This document shows, in pieces, positions 35,638-45,278 of a stretch of 64,000 nt of DNA. Numbering within the stretch: position 1 is the first letter of the stretch; each line of letters opens with the position of its first letter. The DNA is from Massilia sp. NR 4-1 (GTDB lineage Bacteria > Pseudomonadota > Gammaproteobacteria > Burkholderiales > Burkholderiaceae_D): the NCBI RefSeq assembly GCF_001191005.1, contig NZ_CP012201.1, forward strand, positions 1,922,001 to 1,986,000, written 5' to 3'. A program made the translations under genes and the position numbers. The notes beneath the pieces were generated by a model. The model searched no databases. It was not told the DNA's origin and was given only the letters and a program-made list of their open reading frames with translations.

Positions 35638-35777
35638 ATGATCGCCTCCAGTTGATAGCGCAACGCGACGGCCCCGGAATGGAAACCGCCATGCGTCAGA
35701 TCACGATAAGGGCGAACGGCACAGGCCAGACTGACAGTTGCTGGCATTTCCAGCGCTGCCGCTTTTGCTTATTTTTC

Positions 35778-36581
35778 TTATGCGGGCGCAGTAGGCTGCA
35801 TGCGCGACAAGCTGGCACCGGCGTTGGCGGTGGTGGCGGATGCGACCTCGCCGATATCGATGCCGCGCAGTTCGGCCAGCACTGCGGCGATGCGAGGAAT
35901 CTGATCGGGGGAGTTGCGGCCAGGATGAACCCAGGCGGGAGAGATATCGGGTGCGTCCGTCTCCAGCACAATGGACGACAGCGGTAATTCGGTCGCCAGG
36001 CGGCGGATTTGCAGGGCACGCGTGAAGGTCATCGCGCCGCCGAAACCGAGCCTGAAGCCGGCATCGATAAAGCCCTGCGCCTGCTGGAAGCTGCCATTGA
36101 AGGCGTGGGCGATGCCGCCCGCTGGCGGAATCTGGCGCACATGCTTGAGCACTTGATCCTGCGATTTGCGCACATGGCAAAGCACGGGCAGGCCAAAGTC
36201 GCGGGCGATTTTCAGCTGCTCGCGCAGGAAATGGATCTGCTTCTCGCGTATCTCCGGTTCGCACAGCATGGGGATGAAGAAGTCCAGTCCAATCTCGCCG
36301 ATCGCCACGAAGCGCGGATCGGCCATGGCCTGTTCCACCTGCCGGCGCATGAAGACCAGGTCGTCCTCGCTGGCCTGCGGCACGTAGATGGGATGGATGC
36401 CCAGCGCATAGCAGGCGTTCGGCGCTGCATCAGCCAGCTGTTTGACGATGGAGAAATTCGCCTTCTCCACCGCCGGAATCACGATCATGCTGACGCCCTG
36501 CGCAGCCGCCTGCGCGGCCACGGCCAGCGACTCAGCGCCGAACTCGTGGGCATCCAGATGGCAGTGGGTATCGATCCACAT
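35778..36581 (-). CDS. TatD family metal-dependent DNase
   Basis: A 267-residue TatD-type hydrolase with metal ligands DTHCHLD (HxH) at the N-terminus, AIGEIGLDFF (Glu), LPVLCHVRKS, GIAHAFNGS, and VLETDAPDISP (Asp). Members are 3' exonucleases or deacetylases involved in DNA repair or turnover. AGGAG precedes the ATG. It lies nine bases after lolD in a minus-strand unit, an arrangement common in betaproteobacteria. Confidence 0.92.
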   Translation of the reverse strand: MWIDTHCHLDAHEFGAESLAVAAQAAAQGVSMIVIPAVEKANFSIVKQLADAAPNACYALGIHPIYVPQASEDDLVFMRRQVEQAMADPRFVAIGEIGLDFFIPMLCEPEIREKQIHFLREQLKIARDFGLPVLCHVRKSQDQVLKHVRQIPPAGGIAHAFNGSFQQAQGFIDAGFRLGFGGAMTFTRALQIRRLATELPLSSIVLETDAPDISPAWVHPGRNSPDQIPRIAAVLAELRGIDIGEVASATTANAGASLSRMQPTAPA

Positions 36582-36590
36582 GGCGTTCTC

Positions 36591-37289
36591 CTAGCCCGCG
36601 CGCAAACCTTCTTCGCTCATGCGCATCATGCGGTCGCAGCGTTTGGCCAGCTCGGAATCGTGGGTGACGATGACGAAGGATGTGCCTGAGGTACGCGACA
36701 GTTCCAGCATCAATTCGAAAATCTGTTCGGCCGTGGAGTGGTCCAGATTGCCGGTCGGTTCGTCGGCCAGCACACAGGCGGGTTGGGTGACGAGGGCGCG
36801 GGCCAGGGCCACGCGCTGGCGTTCGCCGCCGGACAGTTCGCCCGGCACGTGGGTGACACGTTTGGCCAGGCCGACGCGCGCCAGCATCTGCTGCGCCTGT
36901 TCCTGCGCCTCGGCGCGTTTCACGCGGCGTATCATCAACGGCATGGCGACGTTATCCAGCGCCGTGAATTCGGGCAGCAAATGGTGGAACTGGTAGACAA
37001 AGCCCAGCGACTGGTTGCGCAGATCGCCGCGCGCCGTTTCGTTCAGGCTGGCGAAGTCCTTGCCCAGCAGGGATACGCTGCCGCTGGTCGGCGTATCGAG
37101 TCCGCCCAGCAGGTGCAGCAAGGTGGATTTGCCCGAACCCGATGCGCCGACGATGGCAACACGCTCGCCGCGCCGCACCTCAAAGTCGATGCCGCTCAGG
37201 ACCGGCACCGAATAGCTGCCCTGGGTGAAGGTCTTGCCCAATCCGCGGCAAGCCAGCACCGGCGCGCCGTTCATCATTTCATTACTCAT
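36591..37289 (-). CDS. lolD: Lipoprotein-releasing ABC transporter ATPase
   Basis: A 232-residue ATPase driving release of outer-membrane lipoproteins from the inner membrane to LolA. Walker A is GASGSGKST, the signature is LSGGERQRVALARAL, and Walker B is CVLADEPTGNLD. The ATG at 37289 overlaps the stop of the preceding lolC-type gene by eight bases, so a longer N-terminus is unlikely. Confidence 0.95.
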   Translation of the reverse strand: MSNEMMNGAPVLACRGLGKTFTQGSYSVPVLSGIDFEVRRGERVAIVGASGSGKSTLLHLLGGLDTPTSGSVSLLGKDFASLNETARGDLRNQSLGFVYQFHHLLPEFTALDNVAMPLMIRRVKRAEAQEQAQQMLARVGLAKRVTHVPGELSGGERQRVALARALVTQPACVLADEPTGNLDHSTAEQIFELMLELSRTSGTSFVIVTHDSELAKRCDRMMRMSEEGLRAG

Positions 37290-38550
37290 AGCGCAGCGCC
37301 TCCGCAGGTTTGACCCGTGCTGCCCACCAGCTCGGGTAGATGGTTGCCAGGAAGGCCAGCGCAACCGACACCACGCCAATCACCCCAACATCGGGCCAAT
37401 GCATGTCCGACGGCACAGTGCTGATGTAGTAAATATCGCTCGACAAGAACTGCACTCCCAATAATTTTTCAATAAACGGCACGATAACATCGATATTCGT
37501 GGCAATCAGCACGCCGCCGGACACGCCAATCAGCGCGCCCAGCACGCCCACCAGCGCGCCTTGAATCACGAAGATCTTCATGATCGAGCGCGGCGAGGCG
37601 CCCAGCGTGCGCAGGATGGCAATATCGGCCTGCTTGTCGGTCACGGTCATCACCAGGGTCGATACCAGATTGAAGGCGGCCACCGCCACCACCAGCGTCA
37701 GCACCACGAACATCATGCGCTTTTCGATCTGCACGGCGCCGAACCAGGTAGCGTTCAGCTGCGACCAGTCGCGCACCGTGAGGCTGGACGGGACCATGCG
37801 CTGCAGTTCCTGCGCCACCTCCGGCGCGCGGTGCATATCGGCCAGGCGCAGGCGCAGCCCGGCCGGCGCATCGATGCGCAGCATTTTCTGCGCATCCTCG
37901 ATATGGATGAAGGCCAGCGTGGCGTCGAATTCAGGATGGCCGGCGCGGAACAGCGCCGCCACTGTGAAGGAACGCATGCGCGGCACCAGGCCGGCCGGCG
38001 TGACCGTCCCCTTGGCCAAGGCCATCGTCACCTTGTCGCCCACCGTGACATGCAGAGCGCGCGCCAGATCGACACCCAGCACGATATTGAACTCGCCCGG
38101 ACGCAGAGAATTGAAGCTGCCCTGCTTTACCTGCCCTGCCAGGTCGGAGACATTCGGTTCCTGCTCCGGCAGTACGCCGCGCACCACAGCGGGACGCAGC
38201 TCGGAGCCGCCGTGCAGCAGCATGGCCTGGGTCTGCACGAAAGGCGCGTAACCCTTCACTTCCGGATGCTTGCCCAGCGTCTTGGCCTGCTCCTGCCAGT
38301 CCGGCATGCTGCCATCCTTGCTGAATACCTCGACATGGGCCAGCACCGACAGCATATGGTCGGTCACATCCTTGCGGAAGCCGTTCATCACCGACAGGAT
38401 GATAATCAGCGCCGCCACGCCAAGCGCGATGCCGCTCATCGAAATCAGCGAGATGAACGAGATGAAGCTATTGCGGCTGCTGCGTTTTCCGGCGCGCGTG
38501 TAGCGCAGGCCGACCAGCCATTCATAGGGAAGATTGCGGATCATGCTCAT
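37282..38550 (-). CDS. lolC: Lipoprotein-releasing permease, LolC/LolE family, copy 2
   Basis: A 422-residue membrane protein of the Lol transporter. An N-terminal helix (SLISMSGIALGVAALIIILS), a large periplasmic domain (about residues 50-270) and three C-terminal helices around TVTDKQADIAILRTLGASPR are present. It aligns without gaps to the gene immediately upstream, so the two are tandem duplicates. It is followed by lolD with an eight-base overlap. E. coli LolC and LolE are much more divergent from each other. Confidence 0.92.
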   Translation of the reverse strand: MSMIRNLPYEWLVGLRYTRAGKRSSRNSFISFISLISMSGIALGVAALIIILSVMNGFRKDVTDHMLSVLAHVEVFSKDGSMPDWQEQAKTLGKHPEVKGYAPFVQTQAMLLHGGSELRPAVVRGVLPEQEPNVSDLAGQVKQGSFNSLRPGEFNIVLGVDLARALHVTVGDKVTMALAKGTVTPAGLVPRMRSFTVAALFRAGHPEFDATLAFIHIEDAQKMLRIDAPAGLRLRLADMHRAPEVAQELQRMVPSSLTVRDWSQLNATWFGAVQIEKRMMFVVLTLVVAVAAFNLVSTLVMTVTDKQADIAILRTLGASPRSIMKIFVIQGALVGVLGALIGVSGGVLIATNIDVIVPFIEKLLGVQFLSSDIYYISTVPSDMHWPDVGVIGVVSVALAFLATIYPSWWAARVKPAEALRYE

Positions 38551-38576
38551 GGGCTTATGCCTCTTTTATTCGCTTT

Positions 38577-39845
38577 TTATTCATAGCGCAGCGCATCGGC
38601 CGGCTTGACGCGGGCAGCGGCCCAACTGGGATACAACGTGGCGACCAGGGACAGCGCAACGGCCGTCACGCCGATCACGGCGACATCGGGCCAGCTCAGC
38701 TCCGAAGGAACGGCGCTGATGAAATAGATTTCCTTGGACAGGAACTTGAAACCCAGCGCCTGTTCGATCAGCGGCACGATCACGTCCACGTTCGCGGCCA
38801 GCAGCACGCCACCCGCGACGCCGAAGAAGGTCCCCAGTACGCCCACCATGGAACCCTGCACCACGAAGATCTTCATGATGGCGCGCGGCGAAGCGCCCAG
38901 GGTGCGCAGGATGGCGATGTCGGCCTGCTTGTCCGTCACCGTCATCACCAGCGTGGCGACCAGATTAAAGGCCGCCACCGCTACAATCAGGGTCAGAATG
39001 ATGAACATCATCTGCTTCTGCATGCGCACGGCCGCAAACCAGGTGGCGTTCACCTTGGTCCAATCGCGCACCATGAAGTCGCCGTTCAAGGTCTGGCGCA
39101 GCTCAAAGGCCACTTGCGGCGCGCGCTGCAAGTCGGCCAGGCGCATGCGCAGAGCCATGGGACCGGGCGTTTGCAGCAGTTGCTGGCCGTCTTCCAGGCT
39201 GATGAAAGCCAGGCCGGAATCGAATTCATTATGGCCGGCCTCAAACACGCCAGCCACGGTAAAGCTGCGCATGGCCGGCGCCGCGCCGGACGAAGCCATC
39301 GCGCCTTGGGCCAGCGCCATGCCGACCTTGTCGCCGATTTTCACTTCCAGCGCTTTCGCCAGTTCCGCGCCCAGCACGATATTGAAGGAACCGGGCTTGA
39401 GATCATTGAAACTGCCCTGCTTTACCTGGCGCGTCACTTCGGACACGGTGCCTTCCAGTTCGGGCAGCACGCCGCGCACAATGGCCGGCCGCAGGTTATC
39501 GCCGCCATGCACCAGCATGGCCTGCAGTTCGACGAAGGGAGCGGCGCCGCGCACCTCGGGATGTTGTTTAGCCTGGCGCGCCACGGCCTGCCAGTCCGGC
39601 ATGGCGCCGCGCATATCGTAGGCCTCCACATGGCCCAGCACCGACACCATGCGTTCCGTGACTACTTTCTGAAAGCCGTTGTACACCGACAGCACCACGA
39701 TCAGCGCGGCCACGCCCAGGCCGATGCCGCTCATCGAGATCAGCGAAATGAAGGAGATAAAGCTATTGCGTCCGCTGCGTTTTCCGGCGCGCGTATAGCG
39801 CAGGCCGACCAGCCATTCGAAAGGCAGATTGTTAAAAATACTCAT
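38577..39845 (-). CDS. Lipoprotein-releasing permease, LolC/LolE family, copy 1
   Basis: A 422-residue paralog of the gene at 37282, same length and collinear throughout, with near-identical membrane regions (VGLRYTRAGKRSGRNSFISF; TVTDKQADIAILRTLGASPR) and more differences in the periplasmic domain. It begins the unit lolC-lolC-lolD-tatD; the spacer to copy 2 is 26 bases. Whether the pair works as a LolC/LolE-like heterodimer cannot be told from sequence. Confidence 0.92.
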   Translation of the reverse strand: MSIFNNLPFEWLVGLRYTRAGKRSGRNSFISFISLISMSGIGLGVAALIVVLSVYNGFQKVVTERMVSVLGHVEAYDMRGAMPDWQAVARQAKQHPEVRGAAPFVELQAMLVHGGDNLRPAIVRGVLPELEGTVSEVTRQVKQGSFNDLKPGSFNIVLGAELAKALEVKIGDKVGMALAQGAMASSGAAPAMRSFTVAGVFEAGHNEFDSGLAFISLEDGQQLLQTPGPMALRMRLADLQRAPQVAFELRQTLNGDFMVRDWTKVNATWFAAVRMQKQMMFIILTLIVAVAAFNLVATLVMTVTDKQADIAILRTLGASPRAIMKIFVVQGSMVGVLGTFFGVAGGVLLAANVDVIVPLIEQALGFKFLSKEIYFISAVPSELSWPDVAVIGVTAVALSLVATLYPSWAAARVKPADALRYE

Positions 39846-39984
39846 GAATCAGAGCCAGCTGAAGACGCGAAAGCCCGCAGTGTGCCATATAAATGTCTGC
39901 CCATGGCTTAAAGTATAAAGTTTCGTTCGAGAAACCCTGAGAAAAGCGGTTTTCCGGTCAGGTGCTATCCACTACAATGGCGGG

Positions 39985-41004
39985 ATGGCTTCTACCACCG
40001 TCGTACTTCCCTTCGCGCTTCCTCCCCCGGAACTGGCAGCTGATCTGACCCGCGTTTTGCAGGCGCCCGCGCTGGCCGCCCTGATTTCGCGCCACAGCTT
40101 GCGTAAATTACACGCTTTCGACCCGGCCGACCGTGTGCTGCCGCACGAAAGCTGGCTGGCGCGCGCGCTCGGCTCGGGCCAAAGCGCGGCGCCGCTGGCC
40201 GCTGCCGCGCTGCGCGGTTTCGGGCTGGAGCAGAGCGAAGGCTATTGGTTCATCGTCCACCCGATTCATATCCAGCTGGCGCGCAACCATCTGCTGATGG
40301 CCGATCCGCGCCAATTGCGCCTGGACGAAGCCGATTCGCGTGCCCTGTTCGACGCGGCCCGTCCGTATTTCGACGAAGTGGGCAAGACCCTGCTGTATGG
40401 CGACGCCGAAACCTGGTTCATGCGCGCCGACGAATGGAGCGTTCTGCGCACCGCCTCGCCGGATGCCGCCGCCGGCGTCAATCTGAGCGACTGGATGCCG
40501 GAAGGGCCGAATACCCTGGCTTTCCGCAAGCTGCAAAATGAAATCCAGATGCTGTGGCACGAGCATCCGGTCAACCAGGGGCGCGAAGCGCGCCGCCTGC
40601 CACCCGTGAATTCCTTCTGGATGTGGGGTGGCGCCGCCGCTCCCGCACCGCAAGCGCCGCTGAAACTGGCAAGCTGCGAATGTCCGGCATGGCTGGCCGC
40701 ACTGGCGCCGGCCGATGCGCGCGCCGCCTCCGCCTCCGCCCTGCTGGCCGCGCCCGGCAGCGTAACAGTCCTGGGCCAGCTGATCGCGCCCGGCCTGGGC
40801 GGCGACTGGTCCGCCTGGCTGCTGGAGATGCAGCGCCTGGAACAGGAGTGGTTCGCGCCGCTACTGCAGGGCGTCAAGGATGGCCGCATCGGCAATCTGA
40901 CCCTGATCCTCGGCCAGCGCGACCGCTGGCTGGAAGTCCGCACCAATAAAATGGCGCAGCACAAGTTCTGGTGCGCGCCCAAGCTGAAGAATCTGCACAC
41001 ATGA
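39985..41004 (+). CDS. Conserved COG4255-type protein upstream of recJ
   Basis: A 339-residue conserved betaproteobacterial protein, sometimes annotated as a phosphoglycerate mutase-like regulator, although I see no catalytic motif of that fold. Typical blocks are YWFIVHPIHIQLARNHLLMA, FDEVGKTLLYGDAETWFMRA, FRKLQNEIQMLWHEHPVNQ and PPVNSFWMWGGG-like PVNSFWMWGGA. Its stop overlaps the recJ start (ATGA), so the two are translationally coupled. Function unknown. Confidence 0.72.
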   Translation: MASTTVVLPFALPPPELAADLTRVLQAPALAALISRHSLRKLHAFDPADRVLPHESWLARALGSGQSAAPLAAAALRGFGLEQSEGYWFIVHPIHIQLARNHLLMADPRQLRLDEADSRALFDAARPYFDEVGKTLLYGDAETWFMRADEWSVLRTASPDAAAGVNLSDWMPEGPNTLAFRKLQNEIQMLWHEHPVNQGREARRLPPVNSFWMWGGAAAPAPQAPLKLASCECPAWLAALAPADARAASASALLAAPGSVTVLGQLIAPGLGGDWSAWLLEMQRLEQEWFAPLLQGVKDGRIGNLTLILGQRDRWLEVRTNKMAQHKFWCAPKLKNLHT

Positions 41005-42695
41005 CCCGTATCGCCATTCGTCCCTGCCCTTTCCGCGAATCGGAAATCCTGCGCCAGGGCGGCATCCATCCCGTGCTGGCGCGCCTGTATGCGGCGCGCG
41101 GCCTGTACGACCCAAAAGAGCTGTCCAGCGAACTGGCGGCCCTGATCGCCCCGGCCGGCCTGCTGCATATCGATGCCGCAGCCGCCTTCCTGGCCGATTC
41201 CATCGCCGCCAACAAACGCATGGTCATCGTGGCCGACTACGACTGCGACGGCGCGACCGCTTGCGCCACCGCCTTGCGCGGCCTGCGCGCTATGGGCGCC
41301 GACGTCGATTTCATCGTCCCCAACCGCTTCGAATACGGCTATGGACTGACGCCTGAAATCGTGGCCCTGACCGCGCGCGAGAAGACGCCTGACATCATCA
41401 TCACCGTCGATAACGGCATTGCCAGCATCGAAGGCGTGGCCGAGGCCAAGCGGCGCGGCATCGAAGTGGTGATTACCGACCACCACTTGCCGGGCGACTC
41501 GCTGCCCGATGCGCGTGTGATCGTCAATCCCAACCAGCCGGAATGCGGCTTCCCGTCCAAGCACCTGGCTGGCGTGGGCGTGGTGTTCTACGTGCTGCTG
41601 GCACTGCGCGCCGAACTGCGCCGCCGTGGCGTCTTCGACGCGCAAACCCAGCCCAAGCTGGACAGCCTGCTCGATCTGGTGGCACTGGGCACCGTGGCCG
41701 ACGTCGTCAAACTGGACCCCAACAACCGCATCCTGGTGGCGCAAGGTCTGAAACGCATGCGCGCCGGCCGCATGCAGCCCGGCGTGGCCGCCCTGTTCCG
41801 CGTCGCGGGACGGCAGGCGCGCAGCGCCAATCCATTCGACCTGGGCTTCGCCCTTGGCCCGCGCCTGAACGCGGCCGGCCGCCTGGAGGATATGTCGCTT
41901 GGGATCGAATGCCTGGTCACGGACGACGAAGACCGGGCCTGGCAACTGGCGCAGGAACTCAACGAGATCAACATCAAGCGGCGCGAGATCGAGGCGGACA
42001 TGCAGGACACCGCCATGCTGCACCTGGACGATTTCCGTCCGGCCGACAACAGCACCATTTGCGTCTTCGACGAATCCTGGCACCAGGGCGTGATCGGTAT
42101 CGTCGCCTCGCGCCTGAAAGAGAAGTTTTACCGCCCCACCATCACCTTCGCTCCGGCGGGCGATGGCTGGATCAAGGGTTCCGGCCGCTCCATCCCCGGC
42201 TTCCACCTGCGCGACGCACTGGACCTGGTGTCCAAGCGCGCGCCCAGCCTGATCGACAAGTTCGGCGGCCACGCCATGGCCGCAGGCTTGAGCATCCGCG
42301 CCGATGCGTTGGATGCCTTTACCCAGGCCTTCGAAGCCGTGGGCAGCGCCTGGCTCAGCGAACAGCAGCTGGAGCGCGTGGTGGAAACCGACGGCCCGCT
42401 GGAAGACAACTGCTACACCACCCAGTTCATCGAACTGCTTGATGGCCAGGTTTGGGGCCAGGGCTTCGCGCCCCCCGTGTTCTGCGACGAATTCCGTGTG
42501 GTCAGCCAGCGCATCCTGAAAGAGCGCCATCTGAAGCTGCTGCTGGAAAAGAACGGCACGCGCTACGACGCCATCTGGTTCGGCCACACCGACTCGCTCG
42601 GCGACCGCGCCCGCGTCGCCTTCCGCCTGGATGCCAACGAATACAACGGCGTCACCAAGGTACAGCTGCTGGTCGAGCATGCGGAACAGGCCTAG
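41001..42695 (+). CDS. recJ: Single-stranded-DNA-specific 5'-3' exonuclease
   Basis: A 564-residue RecJ nuclease of recombination and mismatch repair. DHH-family motifs are present in order: VVADYDCDGATACATAL, ITVDNGIAS, ITDHHLPG (DHH), and later GHAMAAGLSI in the DHHA1 region. Length matches E. coli RecJ (577). The ATG at 41001 overlaps the upstream stop, which sets the start. In many betaproteobacteria prfB and lysS follow closely; here they lie 19 kb further on. Confidence 0.95.
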   Translation: MTRIAIRPCPFRESEILRQGGIHPVLARLYAARGLYDPKELSSELAALIAPAGLLHIDAAAAFLADSIAANKRMVIVADYDCDGATACATALRGLRAMGADVDFIVPNRFEYGYGLTPEIVALTAREKTPDIIITVDNGIASIEGVAEAKRRGIEVVITDHHLPGDSLPDARVIVNPNQPECGFPSKHLAGVGVVFYVLLALRAELRRRGVFDAQTQPKLDSLLDLVALGTVADVVKLDPNNRILVAQGLKRMRAGRMQPGVAALFRVAGRQARSANPFDLGFALGPRLNAAGRLEDMSLGIECLVTDDEDRAWQLAQELNEINIKRREIEADMQDTAMLHLDDFRPADNSTICVFDESWHQGVIGIVASRLKEKFYRPTITFAPAGDGWIKGSGRSIPGFHLRDALDLVSKRAPSLIDKFGGHAMAAGLSIRADALDAFTQAFEAVGSAWLSEQQLERVVETDGPLEDNCYTTQFIELLDGQVWGQGFAPPVFCDEFRVVSQRILKERHLKLLLEKNGTRYDAIWFGHTDSLGDRARVAFRLDANEYNGVTKVQLLVEHAEQA

Positions 42696-42841
42696 TCATA
42701 ACGAACCTAGAACAATACCGCAGCAATGCCGATGCCATTGCCGAAGCGAGCTCCGGCCCGCTTGGCGATGCTGCACAATAGCCGCATCGGCGAATTGCTG
42801 CCGTATCACCGGATATCGGCAGGCTAACCTGATGAGACAAA

Positions 42842-44242
42842 ATGTCCCAGCTGAGAACCATGCAAGGTGAAAATTTACCAATCTGGTTGCCGCGATTGGC
42901 CGTGCACGGCGGGCCACGTTTTTTACAGATTGCGGATGCGTTGCAGGCGGCGGTGGCAGACGGATCGCTGAAACCGGGCGACCGTCTACCTCCGCAGCGC
43001 CAGTTGGCAGCACAGCTGGACGTCGACCTGACGACGATCACACGCGCATACGACGAAGCCAGACGCCGCAACTTGCTGGAGGGCCGCGGCGCTCGCGGCA
43101 CTTATGTCGCGGCGCCGAAAGTCGAATTGACCTCGATCCTCGACCTGAGCATGAATACCCCACCACCGCCGGATGGCGTGGACTTCGACGACATGCTGAA
43201 ACAAGGTTTGTCTCAAGTACTGATGGGGGCAGATAATGCATTGCTGATGACTTACCACTTGGCCGGGGGAAGCGACTCTGACCGTCAGGCTGGAGCCAAA
43301 TGGCTCGAACCGATGTTTGGACATGTGGACGCTCGCCAGCTTGTTGTCTGTCCGGGTGCGCAAGCGGCGATCGCCGCATTGATCCTTGCGCTGACGAAGC
43401 CTGGCGATGTTATCCTGGCAGAGCCAACGAGTTATCCCGGCTTGCGTGCCGCGGCAACCCAATTCGGCCGGCACATCATTGCGGTGGAAGTGGACAAGCA
43501 CGGGATGGTGCCTGGGATGCTTGAGGAAGCGTGCCGCCAGCACAAGCCTGGGCTGGTCTACCTCAATCCGACATTACAGAACCCGACCGCCATCACCATG
43601 CCGGAACGCCGGCGCAAGGAGCTCGCCAGCATCGCGCAGCGCTGCAAGGTACGCATCGTCGAGGACGATCCTTACTGGCTCCTTGCCGATGCCCCGCCGC
43701 CACCTATTGCCACGTTTGCCCCGGAACAGGTGTACTACATCTCAACCCTGTCGAAGTGCCTGACGCCCGGCTTGCGTGTCGCCTTCGTGCTAATACGCGA
43801 CCCGCACGAACGCGAGCGCTTCCTGGCCGCGCTAAGAGCATTTGCGCTGATGGCCGCTCCCCTGACGGCCGCACTGGCCACCCAGTGGATCCTCGACGGT
43901 TCGGCTATCGGATTGATGGAAGGCGTACGTAACGAGGCGCGCCTGCGCCACCGGATGGCTCGGGATATTCTGGCGGGACGGTACAGCGGCGCCGGAGACG
44001 GCCTGCACGTGTGGCTGGAGTTGCCGGCGTATTGGAACTCTTCACAGCTTGCGCGTGCAGCCGATAGCGAGGGCATCGCAGTCACGCCGGCGGAGGCATT
44101 CGCAACTGGCAGCGTATCCGTGAATGCAATTCGGATCTCTTTGGGTAGCATCAAGGACCGTGGACGCTTACAGGCGGGTCTTCAACGGCTGTCTCATCTG
44201 CTTGCAAGGCGGCCCGAGTCGTTCAGCGCCGCTGTGGTTTAA
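42842..44242 (+). CDS. MocR-type regulator (GntR HTH plus aminotransferase domain)
   Basis: A 466-residue regulator. Residues about 20-90 form a GntR winged helix (RFLQIADALQAAVADGSLK; RLPPQRQLAAQLDVDLTTIT), followed by a fold-type I aminotransferase-like domain with YLNPTLQNPTAITM, VEDDPYWLL and the PLP lysine in ISTLSKCLTPGLRVAF. Members sense PLP or amino acids. No obvious target lies divergently beside it. It starts the accessory block after recJ and converges on tssG. Confidence 0.87.
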   Translation: MSQLRTMQGENLPIWLPRLAVHGGPRFLQIADALQAAVADGSLKPGDRLPPQRQLAAQLDVDLTTITRAYDEARRRNLLEGRGARGTYVAAPKVELTSILDLSMNTPPPPDGVDFDDMLKQGLSQVLMGADNALLMTYHLAGGSDSDRQAGAKWLEPMFGHVDARQLVVCPGAQAAIAALILALTKPGDVILAEPTSYPGLRAAATQFGRHIIAVEVDKHGMVPGMLEEACRQHKPGLVYLNPTLQNPTAITMPERRRKELASIAQRCKVRIVEDDPYWLLADAPPPPIATFAPEQVYYISTLSKCLTPGLRVAFVLIRDPHERERFLAALRAFALMAAPLTAALATQWILDGSAIGLMEGVRNEARLRHRMARDILAGRYSGAGDGLHVWLELPAYWNSSQLARAADSEGIAVTPAEAFATGSVSVNAIRISLGSIKDRGRLQAGLQRLSHLLARRPESFSAAVV

Positions 44243-44330
44243 CTGCCCAGGAAACACCCTGCTTCATCAGGAGGTTTCCTCAATGCGGTCGCACATTGGT
44301 TTGCCGCCTCAGTGCAGACTGGAAGAAAAG

Positions 44331-45278
44331 TCAGGTCAATAAGTAACGGAGCTGTCCGCTTTCTCCATCTGTTTCTCCGGGAAGGAAAATGTCGAAACCC
44401 AGACGGCGACCATCTCCAAGCGCAGCATTGGGTAAATCCTGGCGTCTTAAAGTCAGGCACACTTCGCAAGCCAGTAGACCCAATGGCAATTGGCTTATCA
44501 GCGCCCGCAACGCATCCGCACCATCGCTGCCCGGCAGGAAACGATTGAAGCCATCATGCGTCAGCGGCCCGGCATGCAGCAGTATGCGCTGGTCCCGGCG
44601 CCAGATACGCTCTCCCAATGCGGCGTTTTCTCCCAGGGCGCAATTGCGCGTGCCAAGGCCGTTGCACGTCTCAAGGTGCAGGACTTCCCAACTGCCGGCA
44701 AATTGCTCCACACGAATAGGAATGCCGAAATGCGCGCTCAGCATCCGGGACATTGATGCGCCGGAAATGGATGGCCTGCGTAGAATGGCTGCGTAAAAAG
44801 CCTGGGCTTCGTCTTCCTCGGTGGCGGCAGCGAGCGCCAGCAGCATCTTCAGAAAGCTTGTGTCGGATCGCGCTTCCGGGCGGTAGCTGCTCCAGGCCTT
44901 GAAGAAGAGCGGTAATGCGCGGCTCGAAAATATCTCGATAAAGGCCTGTGCGTCTTCGTCGTCGGCCACGGCACCCCGTCCAGCGGCGAGACGCTCGGTG
45001 TAGTGCAGCGGCAGCGCACCGCTCACACCCAGCATCCCCATAAAAGCTGCGCTTAGTTCCAGGCTGCCATCGTCTGCGCGTTTCAGCGCTTCGATTTCCG
45101 ATGCCGGGAAGGCCAGCGACCTACTGCCCTTGAAGCGTGGTGGAGGCATGGAAGAAGCGCCGTCACAGCGCTTACGCGCCTCCAGCAGACGCATGGCCTG
45201 GCAGAATTCGTAACGCTGCGGCTCGCGCAACAGGTGTTCAATCAGCATAGGCTCAGGTTTCCATTGCGGGGTGGGCAT
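44331..45278 (-). CDS. tssG: Type VI secretion baseplate protein TssG
   Basis: A 315-residue TssG-like protein. The N-terminus PQWKPEPMLIEHLLREPQRY and YEFCQAMRLLEARK fit the family's opening (..PSVIERLLxEPxRFEFFQAVRLLE), and RVEQFAGSWEVL and GERIWRRDQRILLHAGPLTH are typical later blocks. TssG with TssF forms the baseplate wedge. A strong AGGAG precedes the ATG at 45278, giving a 37-base overlap with tssF. No other type VI gene is in the window. Confidence 0.88.
   Translation of the reverse strand: MPTPQWKPEPMLIEHLLREPQRYEFCQAMRLLEARKRCDGASSMPPPRFKGSRSLAFPASEIEALKRADDGSLELSAAFMGMLGVSGALPLHYTERLAAGRGAVADDEDAQAFIEIFSSRALPLFFKAWSSYRPEARSDTSFLKMLLALAAATEEDEAQAFYAAILRRPSISGASMSRMLSAHFGIPIRVEQFAGSWEVLHLETCNGLGTRNCALGENAALGERIWRRDQRILLHAGPLTHDGFNRFLPGSDGADALRALISQLPLGLLACEVCLTLRRQDLPNAALGDGRRLGFDIFLPGETDGESGQLRYLLT

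Noticed and set aside
44249..44280. Hairpin AGGAAAC/GTTTCCT after the MocR gene as a terminator
   Set aside because: The loop is long and no T-run follows on either strand.
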